Numbered from the stretch's first letter, positions 7,868-16,663 are shown. The stretch is 64,000 nucleotides of DNA from Archangium gephyra (GCF_001027285.1 NZ_CP011509.1:4720501-4784500), one strand, 5' to 3'. Numbers and translations are program-made. The notes: generated from the letters alone by a model not told the origin.

Positions 7868-8505
7868 GTGTCGAAGCGGAAGGGGGTCTCGCTGGCGGAA
7901 GCGCGTGTGGCGAATTGCTGGCGGAACTCGTTCAGCGCGGAGTAGGGGGCCGTCGGCAGAACATCCCGGAACTCCAGATGGGTCACGAGGCAGAAGAGCG
8001 TGACCTCCAGATAGCTCAGGTCCCGAGGCGGGAGTGCGGCGAGGATGGGCCTCGCGTTCTCCTCCAGCCAGGACATCATGTTGACCAGCGCCTGCCGCAT
8101 TTTTGTGTGGTGGGTACTGCTGTCACTGGTGCCAGCGGCCTTGCCCATGATCAGCGACACTTCCGTCGACATGGCCTGAAGAACGAGCTCCTGCGCATTG
8201 GCAAGCAGCGGTTGGTCGAGGTCCTCGGGCCAGACCACGCGAGGCCTGGGGCTGGACCGGCGCCATAGCTCGCGACAGACATTGAGGGAGCCGAACCAGA
8301 CACCTTGGGGCGTCTGCAAGCTCGGGATCTTGAGCGCGGGGTTGCCGCCGTAATCCTCCGCGGTAGGGGACATGAGATCTCGCACTACCCGCAGGGAGTA
8401 GTCGACGCGCATCTCTGCGGCGAAGATCCGCGTGACGCGCGTGAAGTGTGAGCTCGAGCGGCCGATGATGACGGGCCTGGCGAGTTCTTCTGACGTTGCT
8501 GGCAT
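7864..8505 (-). CDS. Glutathione S-transferase-fold protein
   Basis: 213 residues. The N-terminal 80 residues read as a GST-type thioredoxin fold: RPVIIGRSSSHFTRVTRIF, then NPALKIPSLQTPQG in place of the usual NP-x-KVP-L segment, then FGSLNVCREL where GSTs have D/E-S-x-x-I. The rest is the expected all-alpha domain (EVTLFCLVTHLEFRD). The usual ES pair that contacts glutathione is replaced by GS, so real glutathione chemistry is doubtful. GGAGGA sits six bases before the ATG at 8503-8505, excluding the longer in-frame start. It diverges from the dehydrogenase gene. Confidence 0.72.
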   Translation of the reverse strand: MPATSEELARPVIIGRSSSHFTRVTRIFAAEMRVDYSLRVVRDLMSPTAEDYGGNPALKIPSLQTPQGVWFGSLNVCRELWRRSSPRPRVVWPEDLDQPLLANAQELVLQAMSTEVSLIMGKAAGTSDSSTHHTKMRQALVNMMSWLEENARPILAALPPRDLSYLEVTLFCLVTHLEFRDVLPTAPYSALNEFRQQFATRASASETPFRFDT

Positions 8506-8615
8506 GCGTGTTCCTCCGATCCGGGGAGCGATACCTCGGCTCAAGGTCATCGTACTCGGGATGAATTGGAACAGGCCGTTGCCTCCACCCCCTGGGAGAG
8601 GAGATTCTCCCGTCC

Positions 8616-9581
8616 ATGGAATCCAGGAGAATCAAGAGAATCGGTATGGTGGGTGGTGGTGCAATGGGGTGCGGTATCGCGCTCGAGTTCGCCACCGCTG
8701 GCCGGCAGGTGACGCTCTACAACACCCGTGCGGACAGCAGCGCCCAGGCCCAGGTGCGCATCGAGCGCGATGTGGCGCTGATGGTGGAGACGGGGCTCCT
8801 CTCCGCTGCGCAGGCCTCCGCCGCGCTCGGACGCATCCGGCGCACCACCGTCCTCGCCGAGGCCGTCGCGGACCAGGACTTCGTCATCGAGTCCGTCCCC
8901 GAGGAGCTCGCCCTCAAGCAGCGCGTCTTCCAGGAACTGGATGGGCTCGCGTCGCCGGGCACCATCCTCGCCTCCAACACCACCGCCCTCAGCGTGACCG
9001 CGATCGCCAGGGACTGCTCCCGGCCCGAGCGTGTCCTTTCCGCGCACTACTACCTGCCCGCGCACCTCGTTCCCCTCGTGGATGTCATCCCCGGTGAGAA
9101 GACGTCCCCGGAGGTCGTCGAGGCCACCCGGCTCCTGCTCGAGGAGGTGGGCAAGGCCCCCGTGGTGTTCCAACGCGATGTGCCGGGCTCCGTCGGTCCC
9201 CGTCTTCAGCAGGCGTTGATCGCCGAGGCCCTCCGCCTCGTCCAGGAGGGCGTGGCCACCCCGGACATGGTGGACCGGGTCATCACCCACGGCATCGGGC
9301 GGCGCTTCGGTATCACCGGCGTCTTCGACCGGTTGGATCTCGTGGGCCTGGATCAGCTGGCGGCCATCATGCGTGCCTCCGGCCGCCCCGTGCCCCCTGT
9401 CATCGCGCAGAAGGTCGAGCGGGGAGAGCTCGGGCTCAAGTCGGGACAGGGCTTCTACTCGTGGACGCCCGATGCCACCGCCGCCTTCGAGGAGCGCGTG
9501 GCGCGGCACCTCGGCTCCCAGCTCCGCGAGGAGCGTGCCGCGGGCCGGCTGCTCACTCCGTCGCCGGAGGCGGAGCCGTGA
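8616..9581 (+). CDS. 3-hydroxyacyl-CoA dehydrogenase family protein
   Basis: 321 residues. It has an N-terminal NAD-binding Rossmann fold (GMVGGGAMGCGIA, residues about 10-22; IESVPEELALK; ILASNTTALSV) and a C-terminal dimerisation domain ending GLKSGQGFYSW, the usual signature of 3-hydroxyacyl-CoA and hydroxybutyryl-CoA dehydrogenases. The catalytic-loop histidine is in LSAHYYLPAHLVPLVDVI, where the common form is GMHFFNP, so the substrate may not be a standard fatty acyl-CoA. The leader contains GGGAGA-N6-TCTCCC (8594-8611), a hairpin that would hide the only Shine-Dalgarno-like stretch. Its stop overlaps the next start (GTGA). Confidence 0.88.
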   Translation: MESRRIKRIGMVGGGAMGCGIALEFATAGRQVTLYNTRADSSAQAQVRIERDVALMVETGLLSAAQASAALGRIRRTTVLAEAVADQDFVIESVPEELALKQRVFQELDGLASPGTILASNTTALSVTAIARDCSRPERVLSAHYYLPAHLVPLVDVIPGEKTSPEVVEATRLLLEEVGKAPVVFQRDVPGSVGPRLQQALIAEALRLVQEGVATPDMVDRVITHGIGRRFGITGVFDRLDLVGLDQLAAIMRASGRPVPPVIAQKVERGELGLKSGQGFYSWTPDATAAFEERVARHLGSQLREERAAGRLLTPSPEAEP

Positions 9582-10162
9582 CGCCCGACACGGTGTTGCT
9601 GGACCTGTCGGTGCTCGCCGACTTCTACGGCGACTCGGTGCGCGAGTACGAGTCGTGTACCCCCGAGCTCCCGCCTCGCTGCTGGGCCATCCTGCTCGGG
9701 CGCTTCGTCGAGGATGCCATGTCCGTGGAGCGTGTCCGTTTCGCGCGCAACATCCGCGAGTCCGACGACGCGGTGCTCGAGGAGTTCCAGTCCACCATCA
9801 TCCCGCGCTTCGGCGCCTGTTACTCCAATGGCCGCCGTGGCTTCTGGTGCGAGCCCAAGGAGCTGCTGCGCATCACCCGGGAGGCCGAGGCCGAGGGGCT
9901 GGAAGTGCTCGGCTCCATCCACCTGCACCCGGACTGGCACCGCATCGGCCCGCCCCATGAGCGCGGCCTGCGCGTCAGCCAGGAGCCCACCCCCATGGAC
10001 CGGCACCTCTTCTGTGGCTCCGGCTGGCCGCTCAACATGATCCTCTACCTGGAGCGGCGCGAGGGGCGGCTCTACCACTCGCTCGGGGCCTGGGCTCCTC
10101 CGTCCGAGTCCGGCGCCAGTTGCCGTCCCCTGGCCCTCCGGTTCACCGTGCGGGGGGGCTGA
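9578..10162 (+). CDS. JAB/MPN-like metalloprotease-fold protein
   Basis: 194 residues from a GTG whose last bases overlap the dehydrogenase stop. The pattern AILLG ... GLEVLGSIHLHPD ... PTPMDRHLF ... NMILYLE resembles the JAMM core (H-x-H-P followed by S/T-x-x-D), which holds zinc in isopeptidases and related hydrolases. The glutamate normally just before the LLG strand is not evident (PPRCWAILLG), so the domain may lack catalysis. Tight coupling to the dehydrogenase suggests a common pathway, but none can be named. Recognition is by motif only. Confidence 0.5.
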   Translation: MTPDTVLLDLSVLADFYGDSVREYESCTPELPPRCWAILLGRFVEDAMSVERVRFARNIRESDDAVLEEFQSTIIPRFGACYSNGRRGFWCEPKELLRITREAEAEGLEVLGSIHLHPDWHRIGPPHERGLRVSQEPTPMDRHLFCGSGWPLNMILYLERREGRLYHSLGAWAPPSESGASCRPLALRFTVRGG

Positions 10163-10191
10163 GTTTCCCGTCGCGAGCTCCGGCCCCGGGA

Positions 10192-10219
10192 GGGCTCCAC
10201 GCGGCCGTGCGCGGAGCCC
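10192..10219. terminator. Hairpin between convergent genes
   Basis: GGGCTCC (10192-10198) and GGAGCCC (10213-10219) form perfect 7-bp arms with a 14-nt loop, and flanking GGGA/CTCCC can extend the stem. It lies between the JAB-like gene and the convergent lectin gene. No T-tract is present. Confidence 0.5.
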
Positions 10220-10240
10220 ACTCCCCGGACCTTCGTTCCC

Positions 10241-11008
10241 CTACCGCTCGTAGGCGAGCTGGCCATTCTGGTTCTTGATGCCGTCCAGCACGAACGTGGT
10301 CGGCTTCATGGTGCCCTGCTTCGTCTTGCAGCTGGCCGACAGGAGCACCCGCGACTTGTCCGCGGCGAGCGCCACCTTGCTGTCATTGCACGTCTTCTGG
10401 AACGAGCTCTCCAGGACGCCCAGCGACAGGTCGCCATCGCTGTTCTGGATGCCCTTGAGCACCAGGCTGGAGCTCACCGGCTGCTGCGTCCCGTTCTCGC
10501 AGGAGGCCTTGAGCGTCGGCACGCCGTTCTTCTGCTCGTAGGCGATGTTCGAGCAGGTGCGCTGGAAGCTGCTCGAGCCGATGCTCCACCACTGCGCCCA
10601 CGGCTCGTAGGCCAGCGTGCCGCCGTCGTTGCGGATGGCGTCCAGCGACAGCTTCGCCGGCTTCATGGCGCCTGTCTTCGTCTTGCAGGCCGCCGAGAGG
10701 AGCACCTCCGTCTTGTTGGGCGAGACGGTCAGCTTGCTGTCGTTGCACGTCTTCTGGAACGTGCTGTCGCCGCTGGCCTGCACCAGGGTGCCATCCATGT
10801 TCTGGAGGCCGACCAGCACCAGGCTGCTCTTCACCGGCTGGCCCGCGCCGTTCGTGCAGGTCGCCGACAGCGTCGCGGTCCCATTGTTCGTCGTGAAGGA
10901 GATGTCCGTGCAGGTGCGCTGGAAGCTGCTCTCCGCGAGGGCCTGGGTCGCACCGAGGCAGGTCAGGGCGAACATGGCAGCGGACAGACGGGTCGGGTTC
11001 TTGGACAT
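10241..11008 (-). CDS. Secreted protein with two cyanovirin-N (CVNH) lectin domains
   Basis: 255 residues. A Sec signal peptide ends at TQALA (about 1-27). Two consecutive CVNH domains follow (about 28-128 and 142-255), separated by AYEPWAQWWSIGSS. Each has the internal two-fold repeat and paired cysteines typical of cyanovirin: SSFQRTC, LSATCTNG, FQKTCNDS and SAACKTKTG in the first; SSFQRTCSNI, LKASCENG, FQKTCNDS and SASCKTKQG in the second. CVNH proteins bind high-mannose glycans. Eight cysteines allow four disulfides. GGAGAA six bases before the ATG at 11006-11008 decides the start over the longer frame. Probable role: extracellular carbohydrate binding. Confidence 0.9.
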   Translation of the reverse strand: MSKNPTRLSAAMFALTCLGATQALAESSFQRTCTDISFTTNNGTATLSATCTNGAGQPVKSSLVLVGLQNMDGTLVQASGDSTFQKTCNDSKLTVSPNKTEVLLSAACKTKTGAMKPAKLSLDAIRNDGGTLAYEPWAQWWSIGSSSFQRTCSNIAYEQKNGVPTLKASCENGTQQPVSSSLVLKGIQNSDGDLSLGVLESSFQKTCNDSKVALAADKSRVLLSASCKTKQGTMKPTTFVLDGIKNQNGQLAYER

Positions 11009-11201
11009 GATGGGTTCTCCAATGAGCGTCTTGCTCGTCAGGAGCACCGGGGATTCGGTGCCGCTGATGGACACCGTTGTGCCCGAGCCGCCGCTCCGGG
11101 GCTGTGCGCGTCATCACCCTCAGAAGGTGAGCTGCGTCACGGCCCTCGGCGAGCGGCGGTGCTCTCCCCATCTCGTCCAGCCGCGTGCTTAAACTCGGGC
11201 C

Positions 11202-11438
11202 GTGGCCGACTTCACCGAAGAACAGATGGATACCGCGCTCCACCTCGCCAGCCAGGAGCTGTCCTTTCCCTCCTACTACGAGCCCTGTGTCCGGCCCCTC
11301 CTGCGCAACCCCGAGGGCCATTGGCCCCGGTGCTGCGCCGGGGGTTGTGAGCCTTGTGCCCAGACGTTGATCCGCGTGGCCCTGCGCACGCTGGAGCTCC
11401 TGGGCACTCCCCGTGTCACTCCCATTCCCGAGTGGTAG
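11202..11438 (+). CDS. Small cysteine-rich protein of unknown function
   Basis: 78 residues from a GTG start. The centre carries YYEPCVRPLLRNP and a CCAGGCEPC cluster, five cysteines within about 24 residues, followed by an amphipathic helix. There is no signal peptide, so the cysteines may bind a metal rather than form disulfides. Coding-type codon use continues to a stop four bases before the convergent beta-barrel gene. No family is recognised and no clear ribosome site is visible. Confidence 0.55.
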   Translation: MADFTEEQMDTALHLASQELSFPSYYEPCVRPLLRNPEGHWPRCCAGGCEPCAQTLIRVALRTLELLGTPRVTPIPEW

Positions 11439-11442
11439 GTCT

Positions 11443-12132
11443 TCAGAACAGGCGCACGCCCAATCCCAGGCGCACTCCGTAGCCCAGCCGCGTCTGTGTC
11501 ACGCCGCGCAGCTCCTTGAACACGTCCACCCCCAGCTCGCCCACCGCCGACAGCGACAGGTCCTCGCCCAGGTAGATCTCCGCTCCGCCCCCGGCCATCG
11601 GCTTCACCCGCCACGTCCCCGCCGGGCTCAGCCCCAGCTCGTACGGCACCTCCACCAGCCCCACCGCCGTCACCGTCTCCGCCACCTTCCAGCTCGCCAC
11701 CACCGCCGGGTTCACCCGCAGGAACCACCCCTCCAGGTTCTGCTCGTCGAAGTACCGGCTCCCCGTGTTCCCCGTCACCCCCAGCCCCAGCTCCGGCGCC
11801 ACCGCCCACGCTCCGCTCGTCCACACCTGCCGCCGCGCCACGCCCTCCGCCGTCACCGCCAGCCGCAGATAGTCGAACCGCGCCCGCGCCCCCACCTCCC
11901 AGCCTCCCGTCCCCTGGCGGTACGCCGCCCCCACTTCCGGCACGCCCACCCACCCGGACACCGCCGTCGCCCCATCGGGCAACGCCGCCGGCGCCACCAC
12001 CGCTCCGAAGTTCTCCCGCTTCGCCTCCAGCCTCACCGCCTCCGCCGTCGTCTCCGTGGTGGCCGGGGCCGTCGTCTCCTGCGCCGCCGCCATCAGCGGC
12101 GTGAGCACACACACCAGCATCAGTCGCGTCAT
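11443..12132 (-). CDS. Probable outer-membrane beta-barrel protein, function unknown
   Basis: 229 residues with a signal peptide (MTRLMLVCVLTPLMAAAQ) and a threonine/alanine linker. After that come regularly alternating polar/hydrophobic beta segments with glycines at turns (GWVGVPEVGAAYRQG, WEVGARARFDYLRL, GGGAEIYLGEDLSL) ending in YGVRLGLGVRLF; a C-terminal phenylalanine is the usual outer-membrane insertion signal. The length fits an 8-strand barrel. The ATG at 12130-12132 is chosen because the signal peptide begins there. Convergent with the Cys-rich gene. Confidence 0.65.
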   Translation of the reverse strand: MTRLMLVCVLTPLMAAAQETTAPATTETTAEAVRLEAKRENFGAVVAPAALPDGATAVSGWVGVPEVGAAYRQGTGGWEVGARARFDYLRLAVTAEGVARRQVWTSGAWAVAPELGLGVTGNTGSRYFDEQNLEGWFLRVNPAVVASWKVAETVTAVGLVEVPYELGLSPAGTWRVKPMAGGGAEIYLGEDLSLSAVGELGVDVFKELRGVTQTRLGYGVRLGLGVRLF

Positions 12133-12358
12133 AGGCCGCCCACTCTGGCGCCTCGCCCCCGGCCCGTCGAGCGTTTCCTCGTCTCCCCGCTGACGCTTAC
12201 CCAACAATTTCAAGCCCTTGGCTTCCGCCGCCGCGTTCCTCTCCCCCGGGGCAGGGAGTACTCTCGTTTCGTGGTAGTCTTCTTTCTCGGAAAGTTATAG
12301 TTTTTCACCCGCAGTGAGTGCCCGGTTTCTCCCAGGATCGCCGCTCCAGGAGTTCTCC

Positions 12359-13504
12359 ATGGCCGACAGCCCGCACCGCGCCACCATCCTCGAGCCCGCC
12401 CCTTCGTCCGTCTCCGCCGACGTCAGTCCCCGGCGGCGCTCCACCCGTTTCCGCCCCCGCGTCCTGCTCGTCGAGCCCGACAAGGACACGCGCTCCTCGC
12501 TCGCCCTGGGCCTCGTCGGCGCGGGCTTCGAGGTGCTCGCCGCCCCCGCCATCGAGGACGTCCTCGGAGAGCTGGGCGAGGGCCGCCCGTTGCCCCACCT
12601 CGTCATCGCCCCCGCCGAGGCCAGCGGGGATGGCCTGGACGGCTTCACCTTCTGCGAGCGGCTGCGCGCCGACGCCCGCACCGAGCACCTCCCGGTGTAC
12701 CTCCTGTCGCGCCACGAGGAGCCCCACCACCGCTCGCGCGCCGAGGCCGTGCGCGCCGATGACTACCTCCTCCAGCCCCTGCCTCCGCAGGTGGTGGTGT
12801 CCCTCGCCCGCCTGAAGGCCGGCCGCAGCGCCTTCGCTCCCGCCTACGAGGCCCATACCGTCCGCATGCCCCTGGCCCAGGTCGTCCACGCCCTCCTGTG
12901 GGGCTCGCGCTCCGGCCGCGTGGAGCTGCGCGACAACGAGGGCTGGCTCTCCTTCCACCAGGGCCATGTGGTGGACGCCTCCTTCGAGGGCGAGCGCGGC
13001 CTCACCGCCATCCGCCGCATGCTCCTCTTCGGCTCGGGCGCCTACGCCGTCTCCTTCGCCGAGGTGCTCGCCGAGGGGAAGCTCCTGCTCACCCTGAAGA
13101 TCTACGCCTCGCTGCTGCTGCCCGCCGCCGAGCGCTTCGCCGCCCTGTGCGCCCTGGGCATCCCCCTGTCCGCGCGGCTCGTCGTGGACTTCAAGCGGCT
13201 GGCGGACATCCTCAAGTCCCTGCCCGATGACGTGGGCCAGGTCATCCGCCTCTTCGATGGCCAGCGCACCGTGCACACCGCCCTGCTGGAGTGCCGCATG
13301 CCGGAGGTCACCACCCTGGAGGTGGTGACGTGCCTCTACGCCCAGGGCGTGCTCGTACCGGCCAACCTCGTCGCCGAGCGCGAGCCGGTGCCCCAGTCCA
13401 TTCCGCCCTTCTTCGAGCCGGTGCTGTCCTCCGGCTCCCTCGAGGACGAGGAGGCGCCCTTCTCCGAGTCGTTCGAGACGCCGGGCCCCTCCCGGGCGGC
13501 CTGA
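12359..13504 (+). CDS. Pseudo-receiver/DUF4388 regulatory protein
   Basis: 381 residues. Residues about 30-155 have the shape of a response-regulator receiver domain (RVLLVEPDKDTRSSL at the start, ADDYLLQPLPPQVVVSL at the end), but the strand that should end in the phospho-accepting aspartate reads LVIAPAEASGDG, so phosphorylation is unlikely. The rest matches the DUF4388 (PATAN-type) pattern common in myxobacterial regulators: SGRVELRDNEGWLSFHQGHVVDASF and EGERGLTAIRRMLLFGSGAY. AGGAG six bases before the ATG decides the start. Likely a protein-protein signalling adaptor; partner unknown. Confidence 0.72.
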   Translation: MADSPHRATILEPAPSSVSADVSPRRRSTRFRPRVLLVEPDKDTRSSLALGLVGAGFEVLAAPAIEDVLGELGEGRPLPHLVIAPAEASGDGLDGFTFCERLRADARTEHLPVYLLSRHEEPHHRSRAEAVRADDYLLQPLPPQVVVSLARLKAGRSAFAPAYEAHTVRMPLAQVVHALLWGSRSGRVELRDNEGWLSFHQGHVVDASFEGERGLTAIRRMLLFGSGAYAVSFAEVLAEGKLLLTLKIYASLLLPAAERFAALCALGIPLSARLVVDFKRLADILKSLPDDVGQVIRLFDGQRTVHTALLECRMPEVTTLEVVTCLYAQGVLVPANLVAEREPVPQSIPPFFEPVLSSGSLEDEEAPFSESFETPGPSRAA

Positions 13505-13548
13505 GGCGGGCCTGGACCGGCCCCACGCCGGAGGTTAGAAGACGCGCC

Positions 13549-14298
13549 ATGTCCGGTCACAATCGGTGGTCGAAGCTCAAGCGGTACAAGGCCGTGATGG
13601 GCGCGAGCAAGGGCAAGCTCTACAGCAAGCTCATCAAGGAGCTCACCGTCGCGGCGCGGTTGGGGGGCGGCAGCCCGGACAACAACGCCCGGTTGCGCGT
13701 GGCCATCCTCGCGGCCCGCGAGGCCAACATGCCCAACGACAACATCCAGCGCGCCATCAAGAAGGGCACCGGCGAGCTGGAGGGCGAGAGCTACGAGGAG
13801 ATCGTCTACGAGGGGTACGGCCCCGGCGGCGTGGCCATGCTCGTGGAGTGCCTCACCGACAACCGCAACCGCACCGCCAGCGACATGCGCTCCATGTTCT
13901 CCAAGGAGGACGGCAACCTGGGGGCCGAAGGCTCGGTGAGCTGGATGTTCCACAAGAAGGGCCTCATCACCGTGAAGCCCGGTCCCTCCGAGGACGAGGT
14001 GATGGAGAAGGCCATCGAGGCCGGCGCCGAGGACGTGCTCAACCACGGCCCGGACGGCTTCGAGGTGCGCACCGCCCCGGCGGACCTGCACGCCGTGGCC
14101 GCCAGCCTGGAGCAGTCCGGCCTGAAGCTGGGCGAGCAGAAGTGGACGTACTTGCCGCAGACCACCGTGCGCATCGAGGGCGACAACGCCCGGAAGCTGC
14201 TCAAGCTGATGGAGCTGCTCGAGGACAACGATGACGTGCAGAACGTGCACGCCAACTTCGAGATGGACGAGGCCCTCATGGAGTCGCTCTCCGCGTAG
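13549..14298 (+). CDS. YebC/PmpR-family protein
   Basis: 249 residues. The N-terminus MSGHNRWSKLKRYKAVMGA is a variant of the YebC signature, with the motifs PDNNARLRVAILAAREANMP and YEGYGPGGVAMLVECLTDN. The family includes transcriptional regulators and factors that relieve ribosome stalling at proline stretches. In many bacteria it precedes ruvC, as here, where it is 86 bp upstream of ruvC-ruvA, so co-transcription is likely. Confidence 0.95.
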   Translation: MSGHNRWSKLKRYKAVMGASKGKLYSKLIKELTVAARLGGGSPDNNARLRVAILAAREANMPNDNIQRAIKKGTGELEGESYEEIVYEGYGPGGVAMLVECLTDNRNRTASDMRSMFSKEDGNLGAEGSVSWMFHKKGLITVKPGPSEDEVMEKAIEAGAEDVLNHGPDGFEVRTAPADLHAVAASLEQSGLKLGEQKWTYLPQTTVRIEGDNARKLLKLMELLEDNDDVQNVHANFEMDEALMESLSA

Positions 14299-14384
14299 TG
14301 GGGCGGACGGGCACATCGACACGGGGGCGGCCCGCGCGTTATAGGGCTGGCTGAACCCCTGTTCCGTTGTCCCCGGAGAGGCAT

Positions 14385-14960
14385 TTGCGCGTCCTAGGCA
14401 TCGACCCCGGCAGCCGCTTCATGGGGTATGGCGTGGTGGAGGAGCGGCGAGGCCGGCTGGTCCACGTGGGCCATGGCGTCATCAAGGTGGATCCCGACGC
14501 CCCCCTGGAGCTGCGGCTCAAGGAGTTGCACGGCGCGCTGCTGACGGCCGTGAAGCTCTACAAGCCCCAGTCCGTGGCGGTGGAGGGCGTCTTCACCTTC
14601 CGCAATGCCCGCAGTGCGCTCATCCTCGGGCATGCCCGCGGGGTGGCGCTGCTGGCCGCCGCCCAGGCCGGGCTCTCCGTGTACGAGTACCCGCCCGCCC
14701 GGGTGAAGCGCGCGGTGGGAGCCGGTGGCGCCGCCGACAAGGACGCGGTGGCGCGCATGGTATGTACCTTCCTCGAGGTCGAGGTGCTGGAGCGCTCGGA
14801 CGCCAGTGACGCGCTGGCGGTGGCGATCTGCCACCTCAACCATGGCCGGTCCGCCGTGCCGGTGTCGGGCGCCAAGCCCTCGAAGACGCGCCGCAAGTCG
14901 GCGCAGGCGCAGCTCGCGGACAAGCTGACGCCGTCCTACAGGAGGCCTGAGGCGCGATGA
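14385..14960 (+). CDS. ruvC: Holliday junction resolvase RuvC
   Basis: 191 residues from a TTG start. RuvC cuts Holliday junctions symmetrically. Catalytic acidic residues appear in VLGIDPGSRFMGYGV (Asp), AVEGVFTF (Glu) and DASDALAVAICHL (Asp pair). TTG at 14385 is chosen over the in-frame TTG at 14367 because GGAG lies six bases upstream and the protein then begins MRVLGIDPG, as in the family. The C-terminus has an unusual basic tail (KTRRKSAQAQ). Its stop overlaps the ruvA ATG by four bases. Confidence 0.95.
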   Translation: MRVLGIDPGSRFMGYGVVEERRGRLVHVGHGVIKVDPDAPLELRLKELHGALLTAVKLYKPQSVAVEGVFTFRNARSALILGHARGVALLAAAQAGLSVYEYPPARVKRAVGAGGAADKDAVARMVCTFLEVEVLERSDASDALAVAICHLNHGRSAVPVSGAKPSKTRRKSAQAQLADKLTPSYRRPEAR

Positions 14961-15568
14961 TCGCGGCACTGCGTGGCAACGTTCTGGAGAAGAGCCTCGA
15001 GGAGGCCACCATCGACGTGGGGGGCGTGGGCTACCGCGTCTTCTTCTCCTCGCTCACGTTGGGGCGGCTGCCCGAGGAGGGCCAGCCCGTGCAGGTGCGC
15101 GTGCGCACCGTGGTGCGCGAGGACGCCTTCGAGCTGTTCGGCTTCCTCAGCCGCGCCGAGGAGGAGCTCTTCCTCATGCTCAACTCGGTGTCCCACGTGG
15201 GGCCGAGGCTCGCGTTGGCGGTGCTCTCCGGCATGGAAGTGCCGGAGCTGGTGGCCGCGCTGAGCCGGGGCGAGGTGGCACGTCTCACCAAGATTCACGG
15301 GGTGGGGAAGAAGACCGCCGAGCGGCTCGTGCTGGAGCTCCGGGAGAAGGTGAAGACGCTGCACCTGGAGCAGGTGGCCACCCAGGCGAAGCCCGCCGCT
15401 CCCGAGTCCGGGCAGATGGCGGACCTCGTCTCCGCGCTCATCAACCTCGGCTACAAGCAGCCCCAGGCGGAGAAGGCCGCGGAGTCCGCCAGCGAGCGGC
15501 TCGGTGCCGAGGCCGCCTTCCAGGCCCTCTTCCGCGAGGCCCTCAAGTCCCTGCGCACCAGCGCCTGA
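14957..15568 (+). CDS. ruvA: Holliday junction DNA helicase subunit RuvA
   Basis: 203 residues, normal. RuvA tetramers bind four-way junctions and load RuvB. The N-terminal OB domain (MIAALRGNVLEKS, VGYRVFFS) is followed by two helix-hairpin-helix motifs (LNSVSHVGPRLALAVL and LTKIHGVGKKTAERLVLEL) and a C-terminal RuvB-binding domain (ALINLGYKQPQAEKAAE). ruvB, its motor partner, is not adjacent but lies at 35654-36694. Confidence 0.96.
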   Translation: MIAALRGNVLEKSLEEATIDVGGVGYRVFFSSLTLGRLPEEGQPVQVRVRTVVREDAFELFGFLSRAEEELFLMLNSVSHVGPRLALAVLSGMEVPELVAALSRGEVARLTKIHGVGKKTAERLVLELREKVKTLHLEQVATQAKPAAPESGQMADLVSALINLGYKQPQAEKAAESASERLGAEAAFQALFREALKSLRTSA

Positions 15569-15603
15569 CGTCCATCTGGAAAACGACAAAAACAGTGATT
15601 CCT

Positions 15604-15632
15604 GCTCTATCCGGGAAGTCCCGTGATAGAGC
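15604..15632 (+). terminator. Hairpin after ruvA
   Basis: GCTCTATC (15604-15611) pairs with GATAGAGC (15625-15632), with an inner CGGG-AAGT-CCCG stem, giving 12 bp with a single bulged T. It follows ruvA by 35 bp and lies 54 bp before the next start. There is no T-tract, so it could equally be a leader structure of the next gene. Confidence 0.5.
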
Positions 15633-15685
15633 GGGGAGGCCGCCTGGCGCCCCGTGGCGGTCACCCCCTCTCGAGGAGTCACCCC

Positions 15686-16663
15686 ATGCAGCTCCCTGGC
15701 TCGCGTTCGCTGTTGCCGTTCCTTCTCGCCACCGCGCTGGTGGGCTGCGGCCCGGAGCTGGATGCGTCCTCCCCGGTTCCCGCGGGTGAGCTGGAGACGG
15801 ACACCGCCGCGGTCATCAGCGGGGCCTCGCGGGGCTCCACCGTGCAGGTGTCGGCGACGGATGGTGTCAACCTGCGCTCGGGCCCCGGTACCACGTACGG
15901 CGTCCTCACGACGGTCCCGTACCTGAAGACGGCCACCGTGCTCAACGCCACGCCGAGCAACGGCTTCTACCAGGTGGACTACCAGGGCACCGTCGGCTGG
16001 GCGCATGGGGACTACTGGAATGTCGTCGCCGGGCTCTGGGTGAATGGCTACCAGCTCAACGCCACCCAGGAGAAGTGGGTGCGGTGGATCGCCACGTACA
16101 CCGTGCCCAAGCTCCAGGGCACCCGCGATGCGCGCCTCACCGTGGCCTCGCGCGTGGCGTGGTGGTCGCTCAAGGAGGGCGTGCTCGACCTGACCAACCC
16201 CTTCCCGTACTCCAACTGCAACACCACCAGCGGTGACGTGCGCTACGGCCCCCTGGACGTGTGCGCGGCGGGCCGGGCCTGGCAGGTGGGCATCTCCGGG
16301 GTCCAGGTGCCCAACTTCAGCATGACCACGGTGCAGAACACCTCGGCCTCCATCCACTCCACCCTCACCGAGGCCCAGGTGCTGGGGGCCAGCGCCAACC
16401 AGGCCGGCTACGCCACCGGGACGAGCACGTACAACAGCATCGTCAATTCCACGGGGGACCTGCGGAAGTCCTGGCTGCTGCGCAACCACGCGGTGGGCAT
16501 CACCCTGCAGGAGACCACCGTCACCTACGAGTGCGTCACCAACAGCTACAGCTGGTGCTACGGCACCGGCTGGTCCACCACGGCCCGGTACGCGCCCAAC
16601 CGCACCGAGGCCCTCGAGTCCATGCGCGAGCTGAAGGCCGCCATGGACGGCCTCGCGCCGTAG
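15686..16663 (+). CDS. Lipoprotein with bacterial SH3 domain
   Basis: 325 residues. The lipobox ATALVGC marks a lipoprotein (acylated Cys about residue 22). A bacterial SH3 domain follows (STVQVSATDGVNLRSGPGTT, then VDYQGTVGWAHGDYW), a fold that often binds peptidoglycan peptides. The C-terminal half (about 125-325) contains GVLDLTNPFPYSNCNT and TGWSTTARYAPNRTE; no catalytic signature is recognised, though its layout resembles a secreted enzyme domain. GAGGAG seven bases before the ATG fixes the start. Cell-wall binding is inferred. Confidence 0.72.
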   Translation: MQLPGSRSLLPFLLATALVGCGPELDASSPVPAGELETDTAAVISGASRGSTVQVSATDGVNLRSGPGTTYGVLTTVPYLKTATVLNATPSNGFYQVDYQGTVGWAHGDYWNVVAGLWVNGYQLNATQEKWVRWIATYTVPKLQGTRDARLTVASRVAWWSLKEGVLDLTNPFPYSNCNTTSGDVRYGPLDVCAAGRAWQVGISGVQVPNFSMTTVQNTSASIHSTLTEAQVLGASANQAGYATGTSTYNSIVNSTGDLRKSWLLRNHAVGITLQETTVTYECVTNSYSWCYGTGWSTTARYAPNRTEALESMRELKAAMDGLAP

